The position numbers were made by a program, and so were the translations under genes. Below, piece after piece: positions 47,402 to 60,066 of a DNA stretch of 64,000 bases (position 1 is the stretch's first letter; each line of letters opens with the position of its first letter). The stretch comes from Quillaja saponaria. Lineage: Eukaryota; Streptophyta; Magnoliopsida; Fabales; Quillajaceae. The DNA lies in the NCBI GenBank assembly GCA_029379385.1, contig CM055605.1, positions 14,791,001 to 14,855,000 on the forward strand. Direction: 5' to 3'. A model generated the notes under the pieces. That model ran no database searches. It was given only the letters and a program-made list of their open reading frames with translations, and was not told the origin of the DNA.

Positions 47402-49797
47402 AGTTTTTGGCGTCGTTGTTGGGGATTTGTTTTACTTATTTTAGTTAATATTAATACCAAGAAATCTTAGTTTACTTCAAATTGTTTTATTTATTTTATC
47501 TTTTTAATTTTATTTTGTTGCTTTTTTTGTGGGGTATTCTGAAGATGTATACTCAATATTTTCACCTCACATGTTTTACTCAATGTGACTTGGAATCAAT
47601 CCAAGATGCTTGGGAGAGGTTTAACTAACTTCCAAGTAAGGAGCCTATAGAGATGTTTCAAGAAGGGATACCAAAATTCCCTTCCTCCATGTATTCAATT
47701 CTTAGAAGTTGAATCACATGAGGAAATTCATGGTGCCTAACCTATTTAGCATAATTTGGTTAAAAAAGAACAACCATGTGATGAAATCTATGTTGACCAA
47801 ATTATTGAACCTCAATTGGTTATAAAAAAAGACTCTCATAATGAGAAAGCAACTGAAGACTTAATCCTAGAAGAAAAATCACAAGCTCTTGAATCTAAGT
47901 TAGCCACTAAAGAGAAAAACTATAAAGATCCTAGGTGGCCAACTCTTCCTCCACCTAAATTAGCCACTGTATTTTACATATATAAAGATCCTATGTGGCC
48001 AACTCCTCCACCACCTTCCTTAGCATCATACCTCTAGACATGCCAAGCAAGATTTCAAAGCCAAGTGATGTTAAGCACACGAGCTTATTATTTCAATATA
48101 TTGCCAAGCTTGAGGGCATATTGAATCAAGACCCATATATAGTGTTATATGACACTTATTATGGGCGGAAGCCATTTGTTTAGGAGCACTTTTCTAATAG
48201 TCAAGCAAATTTTTGTCTTTTTCTTTTTAGCTTATGTTTTAGTTCTTATTAAGTGTTATTTATTTTTTTTATAGGTATTTCATTTTTTACCTCCTTCCAA
48301 ATTGGATGTTACTAAGGACGAGGATTAGTGAGCTCACCATCTTGTTTTATTGACAAGGGAGTTTTTCTTATCCTTATTCCTTATATATATAATACTAAGT
48401 TTCGAGTTTATCTTAAGTTTGGGGAAGGTTTTGTTAGGTGTACTTTTTGTTTTTAGTCTTTTGCTTGAGATGTTTTATGCTTTATCAATGATTTCCCTAT
48501 CCAATGATAATATTGTGGTGAATTGTAATTTTGGCTTTTGGAAAATTATGGGCATGATTTGAGTTTATGTTAAATTCTTGTGTTAATAATATTGTTAGGA
48601 TGTGATTTTCAAAATTTATGCGCTTAATCTTTTCCTTAGAATGACATGTTTATTTAGAGCCTGTTTATGTTTAGAAAGTTCATGTTTAATTTAAACTCTA
48701 GAATTTGTTTGATTCTCTCTTGAGGTGAAATTCTAGACAATACTAAGTTAAGAAAACAATTTAGGCTATCTTTGGACTGTTTGAGCTTTTCATGCCAACC
48801 TTGATATATTGTATCATTAATTTATCCTATTGAGCCTAATTTGACATTTTATTGTTTAACCACATTAATTTTCTCCTAGCCTTTTTAATTTTCTTTTATA
48901 TCATTCACTTAACCATGTTGATCTTTCTAGGAAGATTTCGGAGTTATATGATGAAAAAAAAGAAGTGTGGGTGGATAAAAAGAAATATACATATACTCCA
49001 TGTTCACCCCATTCTTCTTTCTTGAATGAAATAATTTTGGGGGTTTTCCATGGAGTTGTTAAGAGGGAATTTGTGCTTCAAGTATAAAGGAAGTTTTTCA
49101 TATCTGGTGCTATTTGTTGTAACATTTAGGACAATGTTAATTTTAAGTTTAGGGGTATCAGAATTCTTCTGAATTATGGTTAAAATTCCTTTGAATTTTG
49201 ATTTTTTTTTTTTTAAAAAAGGAAGGGTGAAGAAAGAAAAGAAATTGAATTTATGGGAGATAAAAGAAAAGTGGAAGCCAAGTATGGGTGTATTACTTGG
49301 GATATGAAAGGAGTTCCTACAAAAGGTCCTAGAATGAAAAATGTGCTTAGGGTGATTTTAATCTTTATAAATGTCCTTTATCATACCATTACCCTAGTCT
49401 TACATTACACGCTTTATAAAATCCTAATGATCATTGACCGAGTGTAGTCTATATTAGTGGAGATGATAGATGAAAAGCAAACCTATGGGGTTTGAATGCT
49501 AAGCTTTAATTTTTATAGACATAAACTAATTTAGATTGCATTGAAGTTCTAGGTAAAGAGATGATGCACACACACAAAAGTGGAAATCCATTTAAGAATA
49601 AGACTAATACTGGAATTGAATAAAAATTTGTATGATTGGCTATGATTTTCCATAAGTCAATATTTTTAAAAGAATATATATAAGGATACTTTGGAAGTCA
49701 TTGAATTAGTATGATTCATCTCTTGCTTCTCGTTTTTTTTTTGTGTTTTTAGTTTTTCATTTACTCAAGAACTATTAAAACTTTAAGTTTAGGGGTG
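47402..49797 (+). mobile_element. Interior of the non-autonomous Athila/Tat-like element
   Basis: It begins with a primer-binding site at 47408-47425 (TGGCGTCGTTGTTGGGGA), nearly complementary to the tRNA-Asp 3' end as in Athila/Tat elements. It ends with a purine-rich tract (TTAAGTTTAGGGGTG). A short gag-like phrase, LESIQDAWERFN, is near 47590. A 93-codon frame at 47756-48037, KDPRWPTLPPPKLA with a second copy of that phrase, has no recognised domain. No protease, RT, RNase H or integrase is present in the 2.4 kb, so mobilisation would have needed proteins from another element. Confidence 0.8.
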
Positions 49798-51247
49798 TGA
49801 TAACTGTTGGAAATATAGTTATTTTACATCCTTTTACTCATATTATTTTAGCTATGTTCTAGAATTTTAGTTAGTTTTTTCTTAGTTTTCAATCAAATCA
49901 TAGTTGAGGTCTTTATCGTATTAGGATGATGAATCCTAGTTGATTTATGCTTTGATTAGGTGTTTTATATAATTTCTAACTTATACTAACTTAGTTTATG
50001 TGTTTGGAAAGTTTAATTCCAAAAGAAGTCCCATTGGAAGTCAAATTAAAGGTGAATTTGGGCTCAAAATTGAAAAAGTCACAAAATAGCATGCTGCTGC
50101 CAGAAACCCTTACGCTGAAGCGCCAGAAAATTCGCTCTGAAATGCTAGCGGGAGTGCCGAGGCACCAGAAAGTTGAGGCCAGTGGCATCAAGCCTAAAAC
50201 TCATCGATTTTCCTGGTTGCGGTGCTGGGAAGTTTTTATCACAGTGCTGGCTCGATTTCTAGTTCTAATTGAAGTCAAATTAAAGGTTTTGAAGCCTATA
50301 AAAGAGGCACTGCATTGAGGATACAACTGTATATAATTGGAGGCATAATTAAGCTTAAATTTTCTAGAGAAAAAGGGGCCATCAAGAGTACAAGAAGGCA
50401 ATAGGAGCTTTGAATATTGAAGATTGAAGATTGAAGATTGACAACCTATCTATTTTTTTTATTCTACTCCTTCTTTAATTTTCTTGTATTCTTTTGATGT
50501 CTCTATTATTTGAGTTTATTTCTACACTAGGTATCATGAACTAATTTATTCTCTAGGATTACAATTGTTTTCAACATGTAGCATGATGGTTTTTATTATT
50601 TATTGATTGCTTAGGGTTTTGGTATATGGATTGTTTATTTCATTTGATGCTTACTGCTTCTAGTTGATTAGCTACCAATTAGATTGATGTGGTAAACCTT
50701 AACAAATTTTGGAAAGGGAGTTTAGGTTTAGCCTTAAGTGATATAACACTTGTTTGAATTCATTCACATGATTGTTTGAATTTAATTCATATATACGACA
50801 GGAATATACCTATATGCCCTTGTATAGCCAATTAATGTATGATCTTAATGAGTTTTGCTTAACTTAAATTCTCATATGAATATAGTGAGTTAGTTAAGTG
50901 AGATTTATATTTTTAAGACATAGGAATATGCTTATAATTGAATTGGAAACCTAGGTTAATAATTCTATACCATAACAAAGCATGATAAGATAATAATAAG
51001 TCAAGTGAAGTGTTGAGGAAAATTGTAATTTTAGGCCTTTATATATTGAAATCTCTAGTTTAATTTTTCATTAGATAAGGTTAGTTTAAATTAGATTTTT
51101 CTACCATAATTTCATTTATTTGAATAAAATTAGGATTGTGTTAATTTTAATACTTAGCTAGAATTAGTGACAATTCCTCGTGGAACAATACTCTATTTAC
51201 TTTATATTACTTTAGGACAATATGTGCTCTTTCATAGGTAAAATGCA
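49798..51247 (+). mobile_element. 3' LTR of the non-autonomous Athila/Tat-like retrotransposon
   Basis: It starts TGATAACTGTTGGAAATATAG and ends AAAATGCA at 51247. The flanking pentamers are ATAAG (45996-46000) and AAAAG (51248-51252), a one-mismatch target-site duplication. The insertion interrupts the RNase H region of the minus-strand gypsy element. Confidence 0.9.
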
Positions 51248-52494
51248 AAAAGGAATAAAAGCTTTAGTAAGAAGGCTTTACTTATGTATGCAAGTGGCCT
51301 GCCATTTTAAGTGAGGACAAACCCACTTTCCAAGCTAGTGACAAAAGCCTTAGTAAGAAGGCTTTACTTATCTATGAAAATGGCCTCCCATTTTGAGTGA
51401 GGACAACTCCACTTCCTAAGCCAAATGCATATGTTTCGATCACAAAGTCATATGAAAAATCTAGCATATCTAGGGCTAGAAGAGAGCATATGGCATCTTT
51501 TAGCCTTTCAAATGCTATTCAAGCCTCTTTGTTCTAGCTGAAAGCTTCCTTGCAAAATGTTTTAGTGAGTGGTTTAGATATTTTTCCATAACCTCTTATA
51601 AATCTCATGTAATAACTAGTGAGGCCAATGAATCTTCTCACCTTCATAGTTTTTAGGATTAACAAAGATTTAACACTGTTTATTATTTTGTCATATGCAG
51701 CTACTCTTTCATGAGAGATTATGTGGCCTAAGTATTCTACTCTTTTGGCACCAAATGAGCATTTGGTTTTTTTTCACATACATGCTGATTCACAAGCAGT
51801 AGTATGAATGTTATCCTAAGACTGCAGCTTGTTATTGACTTGTTTCTCAATATCATTTTTCTGCACAACATCATATTTTTAGGGTCTAATCTTCATAGTT
51901 TGTGATTCATCCTTCATGATTATTTTGTAATCATATGCCCTTTCAGGAGGAAGGCCTTTAGGCTTCTTAAAGATAGACTCAATCTCTGCTAGTAATGAAA
52001 TTATCTCAGTTACCTCGGGCTTAGATAATACTTGAGTGTTTGTGCTGGAACACATTAGTTTATTCCAGTCCATACTAGCTATTGTAGTACACGTTGATAG
52101 CTGTAAGTGGGTTAAGATGGATTAAGTACCACCTACAATCAATTTGGATAGGTTCTTGCCTTATGTTAATTGCAATATATTACCTTGCAAGGCCTGCAAC
52201 AACACTGTCATTCCTACATGCATAAATTATATATGAAATTTATCTTAATCCCACAATGCTTGCTTTTTTAGGGAGAACCACTATATGCCAAAGACCACAT
52301 CACAACTTATAAGAGAAATTACAATGAATTCATCCTGAAGCCCTTCACTTTGTATTTGCCATTGCAGTCCATACATTTAGATTGTTTAACCACCTTCTCA
52401 CCATAGGTTACTGAGACCCTTATTTTGGGCTATAGGTTGCAGCTTACACCCCAGCTTCTTATCAGTGGAGTAGTTGTTGTGTGTGCTACTTATT
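51248..52494 (-). pseudogene. Gypsy chromovirus protease end, reverse transcriptase and RNase H start
   Basis: On the minus strand from 52494, a protease segment begins STHNN, then KKLGCKLQPIA and VSVTYGEKVV. A pre-RT linker follows with IFKKPKGLPPERAYDYKI (51879-52073). The RT thumb reads VEYLGHIISHERVAAYDKI and RRFIGLTSYYMRFIRGYGKISKPLT. RNase H starts with LLALDMLDFSYDFVIETYAFGLGSGVVLTQNGRP, in which the first catalytic Asp of ETDA is replaced by Tyr. The RT palm with its catalytic YxDD is missing by deletion. An 86-bp tandem duplication (51257-51428) disrupts RNase H. The protease lacks its N-terminal half, which lies on the opposite strand at 53660-53885. Confidence 0.85.
51257..51428. 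repeat. 86-bp tandem duplication in gypsy RNase H
   Basis: Two units share AGTAAGAAGGCTTTACTTAT, TGGCCTNCCATTTT and GTGAGGACAA at a spacing of 86 bases. The length is not a multiple of three, so the duplication shifts frame. Confidence 0.8.
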
Positions 52495-52760
52495 AAACAA
52501 GATAAATTTTGTTCCTTCTTTGACCTATGAATTTTACCTTGTTTTGGATACTCATTATTAGAAAGCGGTTTGAATTAAAGATTACTATGTGTCTTCTATT
52601 GCAAGGTTGACTGATACTTTCAAAATTATGCTTCAGTCCATCTACAAAGAGAACATGATAAATTGAATTGTTCTCACTGACGAAAGTGTCAATTCCTTCA
52701 ATTCTTCCTTTAGTCTCCAAATGTGACAAATTCACTGTTGCTTGATTTGATAAAGGAGAA
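52495..52760 (-). pseudogene. Copia pre-integrase fragment, inverted relative to the rest of its element
   Basis: The minus strand encodes an 80-codon frame with EGIDTFVSENNSIYHVLFVD, then GLKHNFESISQPCNRRHIVI and KVKFIGQRRNKIYLV. This is the GAG-pre-integrase part of a Tork/SIRE-type copia polyprotein. It stops at 52495-52500, where minus-strand gypsy protease takes over in mid-domain. The continuation of the copia protein is on the plus strand from 53886. Confidence 0.8.
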
Positions 52761-52879
52761 ACATTAACTTTTCCTAGTCATATGTTTTGAACAGGCACTA
52801 TTAAAAGAAATCTTTTTTTTTTTTTTTTCCTTTGGGATAATCTAGCAAATGAAATATCATTTAATAGTTGGTACTTAGT
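52761..52879. other. Head-to-head junction between gypsy gag and copia pre-integrase pieces
   Basis: A short non-coding stretch with a T tract (52811-52828) lies between the 5'-truncated copia piece (minus) and the 5'-truncated gypsy gag (plus). It travelled inside the inverted segment. Confidence 0.5.
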
Positions 52880-53885
52880 TTTGCTTAGATATTGCAGGGT
52901 TAGTCTTTATTTCTATGTTCTAGGTTTCCCAGAGTATTTTTCAAAATATGAGGGGGATTTATTTAAAGATTAGTTGTATAAGGTAGAACAATTTTTTGAA
53001 GTTGATAAAACTCTGGAAAATGTGAAAATCAAATAGGTTTCATTGAATCTAGAAGGTAGAGCCTAATGATGGCATAAATCCTATATCATGTCTCTAACTG
53101 GTAAACATGTTTAAGGGAGACAACATTTAGTTGACATGACTCAAAGCTTTAGTCACTTTACGGAGGGAGAACCATTGGTTAAAGTTGCAAAATTGAAGCA
53201 ATATAGTTTAGTACAAGAATTCCAAAAACAAAATTCGAAACACTCTTAAATCAAGTAATTCTTTAAGAAGACCATGCCATCAGCTTCTTCCTAAGTTGTC
53301 TGAGTAAAGAAATTAAAATGTTGTGAGGTGCTTTGAATCTATAATATTGATCCAAACCATGAGCTTAATCCAAGTTTCATGAAAACACCTTTAATGCCCT
53401 GACAAAGAGAACCCAAACTTACTCCAAATTACCACCTTTGTTGTCAACTCCCAAACCTAATGTATTCAATAACACACATGTCTTATCAATCCAATTACCA
53501 GCCTAAAATACAAACACATAATTCACTGCCAAATCCTAAAACAGTTGCTACTATCAAGCCAATCAAAAGTATGACTCAAAAGGACTAGGAGGAGAAAAGA
53601 GCCCAAGGTCTCTGTTAGAGATATGATGAAAAATATTCCCTAAGGCACAAGTGTAAAAAGACTTAATTATTTTAGGTCTTGACAAACTATGATGCAAATA
53701 AGAATGAAGGAGCATATGCCTATATTGCTACAAGCAGTGATGGCAACCATGATTTAGTTGATATTGAAAAAGAAACAAGGATAGGAGAACCTCTCATTTT
53801 ATTACATGCATATTTTGGCATTGTGGATTATAAAACTATGAAATTGGAAGGATTTATCAAGAAGCAACCTGTGGTGATGATGTTA
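52880..53885 (+). pseudogene. Gypsy chromovirus gag and protease start, inverted relative to its pol
   Basis: Plus-strand pieces include KAEQFFEVDKTLENVKI, SLNLEGRA with WWHK, EGEPLVKVAKLKQYSLVQEF and a DHAISFFLSCLSKEIK stretch. A Cys/His knuckle region (EEKRAQGLC, YDEKYSLRHKCKK) follows near 53585-53660. The protease start reads PLILLHAYFGIVDYKTMKLE and KKQPVVMML, up to 53885. This is gag plus the N-terminal protease of the same type of element whose protease C-terminus and pol lie on the minus strand. Stops and shifts are present. Confidence 0.85.
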
Positions 53886-56184
53886 GACTTGAACAAGTTG
53901 TCTGAAAAGATTGCTTAATTGACACACATGATTTTGATCTTGAAAAGGTTTGTGATGCATGACAATTTGGAAAACAAACTAGAACATAGTTCAAAAACAA
54001 AAACATTATTTATATTTCAAGGTTATTGAAATGACTTCATATGGATCCATTTCATCCTACTCAAACTGCAAGCCTCTGAGGAAAGAAATATGATTTTGTC
54101 ATCATTGATGACTATTTAAGATTCACTTAGGTACTTTTTCTTTCTCACTAATATAATATCATTAAAGTTTTTAAAACTTTTTGCAAATGAGTTTGAAAAG
54201 AAAAATACTTTTGCATGTCAAAAATTAGAAGTGATTGTGGAAATTTTTTTAAAAATTAGTACCTTATATCACTTTTGCACTCTTTTCAGCTCCAAGAACT
54301 CTATAGAAATTAGTACCTTATGTAAAAACTCTCTTCCATACTAATTTTAGGCTGAAACTGTCAGCACAACATGTTGCATTCTTAACAGGACTCTAGTAAG
54401 ACCAATTTTAGGTAAAACACCATATAAGTTATGAAAAGTTAGGACACCTAATATTGGATACTTTCATGTCTTTGGTTGCAAATATTTTAATAATAATAAC
54501 AACAAAGACAATGTAGACAAATTATAATCCAGATCTTATGAAGGTATTTCCTAGGTTACTTAATAATAACTAGCAAATCTTATGGAGTTTTTAACAAAAG
54601 ATATATAGTCGTTAAAAAATCAATACATGTTGTCTTTGATGAGCATATTCCTCTTATTAGTAGAACTGATGAGTTTGATGCAAATTTATTTACTGGTAAA
54701 AAATAAATTGCAGGTTTTAAATTTACTATCTTACAATAGAAAAGCCACCAACTGAACATTATGAGAACATAATTGATCCTTTAGCTAAAATACTTATTGA
54801 TGTTTTAACCAAGAGTTTTCTCCAATTGTTCTTATGACTATTGAGCCAAAAGATGCAAATACTGACACTCAATCACTTCCAAAAAGTTGGAAATATGTCA
54901 GAAGTCATTTACTAGATCAAGTGCTATCAGATCCATCCTTAGCGGTAAAAACAAGATCTAAGCTACAATAGTTATATGCCTTCAAAACATTTCTTTTTCA
55001 AATAGAACCAAAGAAGCTGAAAATGTTGAATCCTGGATTGAAGCTACGCAAGAAGATCTCGTTCAATCTTGGTATAGCAATCATAAACAAAGCAAGGTTG
55101 GTAGCTTAAGGCTATAACCAAAAAGAATGTATTGATTTTGATGAAACATTTGCTTTTGTTGCTAGATTATAAGCTATCAAACTCTTAATTGCATTTGCAT
55201 TTTCAAAACTTCACTTTTTATCAAATGGATGCCAACATTGTCTTCTTCAATGGCATCATAAATGAAAAAGCATATTTTGAACAATCTCTAGGGTTTGAAT
55301 TCTTCAATACACCTGATCATGCTTTTAAGCTAAAAAAATGCTCTTTATGTCGGAAGCAAACCCCCAAGGCTTGGTATGAGAGATTAAACAAATTCTTACT
55401 AAATAATAGTTTTAATCAAGATAAAATTGACACAACTCTTTTCATCTAGCACAAAGGATCTAACTTGGTCATTGTTCAGATTTTACTAATGAATTATTCT
55501 GCAAAGATTTTGCTAAGCCTATTCATGATGAATTTGAATGAACATGATGGAGAACTCAATTATTTTCTTAGTTCTTAAGTAAATCTATTCGAAAAAATAA
55601 TCTTCATCAATCAATTTGAATATACAAAGGATCTACTAAAAAATTGGATTATAGTTGACAATATCAATTGAAACTATCATAGGAACATCAACAAGACTTG
55701 ACAAGAATGAGTCCACAGATGAGAAAAACTAATGAGCTATGATTGGCTTAGTACTTTATCTTATTACAGATAAACTTCATATCATGTTTAGGGTTTTCCT
55801 TTGTACTCACTATAAGAATTGTCCAAAAGAATCTCATTAATGTTATTAAATGAATTTTCAAATATCTGAATGTAACTTAATCTCTGGGTATTTTCTACCC
55901 TAAATGAAATTTTTTTGAATTAATTGAATATTCTGGAATTGATTTTGTTGGATGCAAACTTTACAAAAAGAGTACTAGTGGCACTTGCCAATTTCTGGGT
56001 CACTCTCTTGTTTCTTGGTTAAACAAGAAACAATATTTTGTTCCTCTTTCCACTACTAAAGCTAAATATGTAGCAGCTAAAAGTTGTTGTGCTCAGATGT
56101 TATGGATGATACAACAACTGGTTGAATATAATCATAATTTTAATAAAATTATAAGTTTACATGATAATACAAGTGCTACTATGT
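53886..56184 (+). pseudogene. Copia (Tork/SIRE-type) integrase, reverse transcriptase, RNase H
   Basis: From the breakpoint it continues the copia polyprotein: DLNKLSEK, a CDA*QFGKQ zinc-binding part, and the integrase core (YGFVIIDDY-like, FKTFCK, SDCGG-like). LNRTLVRPILGKTPY and FHVFGCKYF come next. RT has NKARLVA*GYNQKE, FDETFAFVARL, FYQMDANIVFFNGIINEKAYFEQS and TPKAWYERLNKFLLNN. RNase H has RKSTSGTCQFLGHSLVSW and STTKAKYVAAKSCCAQ. It ends at about 56184 inside RNase H (DNTSAT), where Harbinger-flanking sequence begins. Stops are frequent and several catalytic residues are replaced. The longest clean frame is 55189-55449. Confidence 0.85.
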
Positions 56185-57566
56185 AATTCCAGATAAACAT
56201 TTTCCAGATAAAAATATTGTTTATGTTTGGTTAGGCCATTTTGTATCCAAGAGATGAAATTTATTTCCAATACCATTGTTTGGTTATAAAAACATATTTC
56301 CTAGAAAAATGAACATTTTGACAAAAATGTCTCTAAATAAAATTAAATGATGCATACAATCAAAGACTAAACCATACCTAACAGACTAAATATCATATAC
56401 CTTGATAAAATTAAAAGCTGCATACAATTATTTTATGGAAAAAAAATATAAACTATATAATAAATATCATTCAAGTGAATGGTATCATTTTTAACATTGC
56501 CAAAATATATAAGTTCAAATCCATTAAAGATGAATATGTTGCATACTTTTCTGGCAAAGAAACAAAATTAGCCATGATTCTATAGCTTGTGATTTGTTGA
56601 AAATTAAGACATCTTGTGCCTAAGTCATCTATGATTAACTATGATTAATGCACTACAAACATAACTAAATAGCAATTCAACCAAGTAAAATCTTTTATGC
56701 TAGAATGATGTCAAACCTCATTTGAGTTTGGACAAAAAAACTACTAGCAGTACTCATGAATCACTATATATGTTATGTGCTTTTAAAAAGATAAAAATGG
56801 CATTTCAGTTATTTCTGCTTACGACCTATTAAAAAATAACAATATGCAATGAGCTAACTAACATCTTTCACAATACATATTTAAGTTGTTGCTTATTCAA
56901 AAGGGAAGTAGTCAGAAAACCACAACATTAGAAAAGAAAACTATGCAACATTAGTTGAAAGTACAAAAAGCCTAACAACTAGTTAATAAAAAAAAAAACT
57001 AATTTTCCAAGTGCACCTTCCTATACTAAATCAATCCATATCTCCAATTTTCCAAATGCAAACACACTTTATCTGTCAAACCAAAAAACTAATATCAAAA
57101 GAAGCACCTGCCCAGCATATTGAAAGTAGCACATATCCTACATATCATATGCAATAGATATTACCAACATAAAACCACAAATCACACTACTGCCTAGTTT
57201 TTAAGCAACATGCACATGATAAAGAACTAGCTACTTTGTCTCCAAATATAATGACAACTACAAATCAAAGCATGCTTAACAAAATAGAAAATGGTTATTT
57301 AAAAATAATAATTTTTATCATTCAAGGTAACTGGCTATAAAAAATTAACTATGCATCAATATTTATGCAACTAAAATATTAAAAGGCTAAAACCCAATGT
57401 AAACTAAAATATATAAAAAAAGAAGATATTATTCCTCTATTAAGACTATTTAAATAGAAACTTCGTATAGTTTTCTAACTTTTTCTTACATAATGTTCTC
57501 TAAAACTTTAAGAATATACTAGTAAGAAGATACTTGAAGGTTAGAATCACAGTTTTCCCATCTACA
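56185..57566. mobile_element. Left flank of a PIF/Harbinger element
   Basis: No coding region. The copia RNase H breaks at 56184 before TAATTCCAGATAAACATTTTCC, and phrases such as TGTTTGGTTAGGCCATTTT and TTGTTTGGTTATAAAAAC recall the termini of plant PIF/Harbinger elements. The matching right terminus was not found, so the boundary is tentative. Confidence 0.4.
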
Positions 57567-58480
57567 TCAGTCAATACTCATTAAACACTCTAGGTACAAT
57601 GGCTTTTGGCTTCTGGTCATTCTTCTCAACTCCATCTGCCTCAATTTCAAAAATTTAGTAATCATGTCAATGTTTGTAGCTGCCTTTTCATAAATCTTTC
57701 CTAAATTCTTCATAATATTCACAAAATTTGCCACTGAGCTATCCTTCCATCTAGCCATTTCTTGCCTTTATTTTGCTGCTGCCTACTATTATTCACATTA
57801 CTTGAGTTTTGGACATCCTCGTTGATGTTTTCATCCTCTGCCATAGGCTATGAAATGTCCACATAGTCATCCAGCTCAACACCTTTGTCTATAGTCACAA
57901 ACTCATCCACTCCCATTGGCCTTTTCCTTTTCAAATGTCCTTTTCTTTGTCTATTGCCTCTACTGCATTTGCAACACCCTTTGCACTTCCTAGCTTTATC
58001 TTTACTAAACACTTTCCTTAGTATATGATAGAAAAGGAAATACTTCATTCTTAACCCATTCGCAATAGGGTGGCTCTGTCACATATAAATAAAATATATC
58101 CAATGATAAAGTGACACTTTTTAAAATATTGTAATTAATCTACAAAGTAACTTAAACTATATATACTTTACACCTTCAATAAAGATGCCCTATTCCATTG
58201 TCATACACATCTACTCTTTATTCTAACCAAACCCATTTGCACTAGGACCTAGCATTTTAGTAATAGCAAAGTATTACTTTTTCAGCTACTTCACTCTAGA
58301 ATCAATGTGTAGATTGCCCTAAGCTCAGTACCTGGCTATTTCTTATACAGCCACTCTTTTAACTAACCTACATAACCTACCCTAAATGTCCCATTATCTA
58401 ACTTCCACTTCCCTGAATTTGCTAAGTCTTCCAAGCATTCTACTAGCTTCAAATCCTCAATAACAGTCCAATGATGTTTA
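57567..58480 (-). pseudogene. PIF/Harbinger Myb/SANT-like accessory gene, decayed
   Basis: Minus-strand pieces include WTVIEDLKLVECLEDL, SGKWKLDNGTFRVGY and KMLGPSANGFGWNKE, the trihelix-like Myb/SANT domain. Then come KSHPATE, a basic-acidic linker (KGHLKRKRPMGVDEF near 57930, with an acidic VELDDYVDIS) and the C-terminal RWKDSSVANFVNIMKNLGKIYEKA. In plant PIF/Harbinger elements this second protein binds DNA and assists the transposase. The gene lies 3' of the transposase on the same strand, the usual arrangement. Internal stops and frameshifts show it is inactive. Confidence 0.8.
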
Positions 58481-58899
58481 GTTTTGCCAATCCCTTTCCC
58501 CTTTCTTTATTCATTCTTATCTAAACAATTTTACATAATGTAATTAAACGGAAACCTAGTAAACAATTATGAAACAAACCACACAAACTAACATTCAAGG
58601 GTAGCTAAACAGTTATAAAAGCAACCAACCATATGAAATTGTTTTACATAATGTATTTAAACAAAAACCTATTAAACAATTATGCAACAAATGCACAATC
58701 TAACTTGTAAGACAACCATAAAATTTCATGTACAAAACTAATACATATAAGTCATTTAATACATAAATCATTTGCAAGAGTGCTAATTATTTATTTCCAT
58801 TAAATAAACAAAAAAAAAAAAAAAATGAATATCCACAACCACTTAATATATCATGTAAAATAAATTATTTATTCTTCAAATTAGGCCTCTTCTTGCCCT

Positions 58900-60066
58900 C
58901 TAATTAGTAAACATATAATCTGCCAAGTTATCCCTCATTGTAGTCCAAGCCTCATTTGCTTCTATATATCTGACTTTGTCTTCATCTTTCTTATTCAACA
59001 TATTTCCATCATCCTCCTGAATCTTTGCATCATAGACTACGTTATAAAGGTCCACAAGCATTTCCCTTCTAATGTGATTATGCAGCAGGGCACATGCTAT
59101 TATAATCCTACATTGCATCTTGAAAGGATAATATGATTTTCCCTTAAGTATCTTTCATCTACCATTTAGCATTCCAAATATGCTCTTTTAATGATATTCC
59201 TAGCTGAAGAGTATTTCATATTGAAGTATTTTTATACAGTATTAGGTAAAGAACATGTCTCCCATTCCTTCAAATAGTACCTTGTACCTCTATAAGGTGC
59301 AAGAAAACCATTACAGTTCATAGACCCAGTACCACAAAGATAATAAGTACCTAGTAAGAAAACTCATAACACTAGTTTAGTTGATGTTAAATAAAAATAC
59401 CTATAAACCTAGTAGTATATTAAAAGCTGCACTATTTAGTTTGTTTACCTTGGGAGATAATTAGACCATTCCTCTTAAAGAATTACATCTCTCAGTATCT
59501 TATAATCAGCAGGAGAACTCTCCTATCTAGCCAACAAATATATGAATTACATATCAAGAGAACAAACACCTAAAACATTAGTTGAGATTTCATTCTTCCT
59601 AGTCCTAAACCTAGGCCTATCTGTACTCAGCACATTCACTTTGATGTCGGTGCCATCAAGTTCACCTAGAAAATTTTAATAAGACCATACAAGAAATGAA
59701 ATTAGTAAGACTATATATGACTCATTTCAGAGTTACTTATTTAAACTACAAAGTTATTTAAAAATTAGTTTACTTGAAAAAATTTCACCTATGACATCTT
59801 GAATGGGTTCTAATTGCTTGAAAAAGAGCATATGACATCTTAATATAGAGTGTATGGCCTTTATCATAACTCTGCTTAACGTTTTGATTGATCTCATGAA
59901 TTGTCTCTTCATAGTTTTAATTTTTCATCACCAGCTATTACATTTAGAGCAACTACTACCATCTCTTCAATACATATTGCTAGTAGGTACTAGATCTCCA
60001 GGCCCCCTATGCATAAAACATAAGTTCTTAAATGTTACTCATCTTATGATTCTCTATGCAAGTTAA
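58900..60066 (-). pseudogene. PIF/Harbinger transposase, decayed
   Basis: The minus strand carries an N-terminal helix-turn-helix part (around 60050-59860, with KLKTMKRQF-like and LEPIQDV pieces). An intron ends ATTTTCTAG at about 59667. Then come GELDGTDIKVNV (first catalytic Asp), RPRFRTRKNEISTNVLGVCSLDM and SSPADYKILRDVI (second Asp). Next are YYLCGTGSMNCNGFLAPYRGTRYYLKEW, EYFNMK-like KYFNMKYSSARNII and the C-terminal KMQCRIIIACALLHNHIRREM ending in LADYMFTN at 58900. The third acidic catalytic residue, normally Glu in NVIERCFG, is Lys here (NIIKRA). With one stop region and small shifts, the enzyme is dead. Confidence 0.85.
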
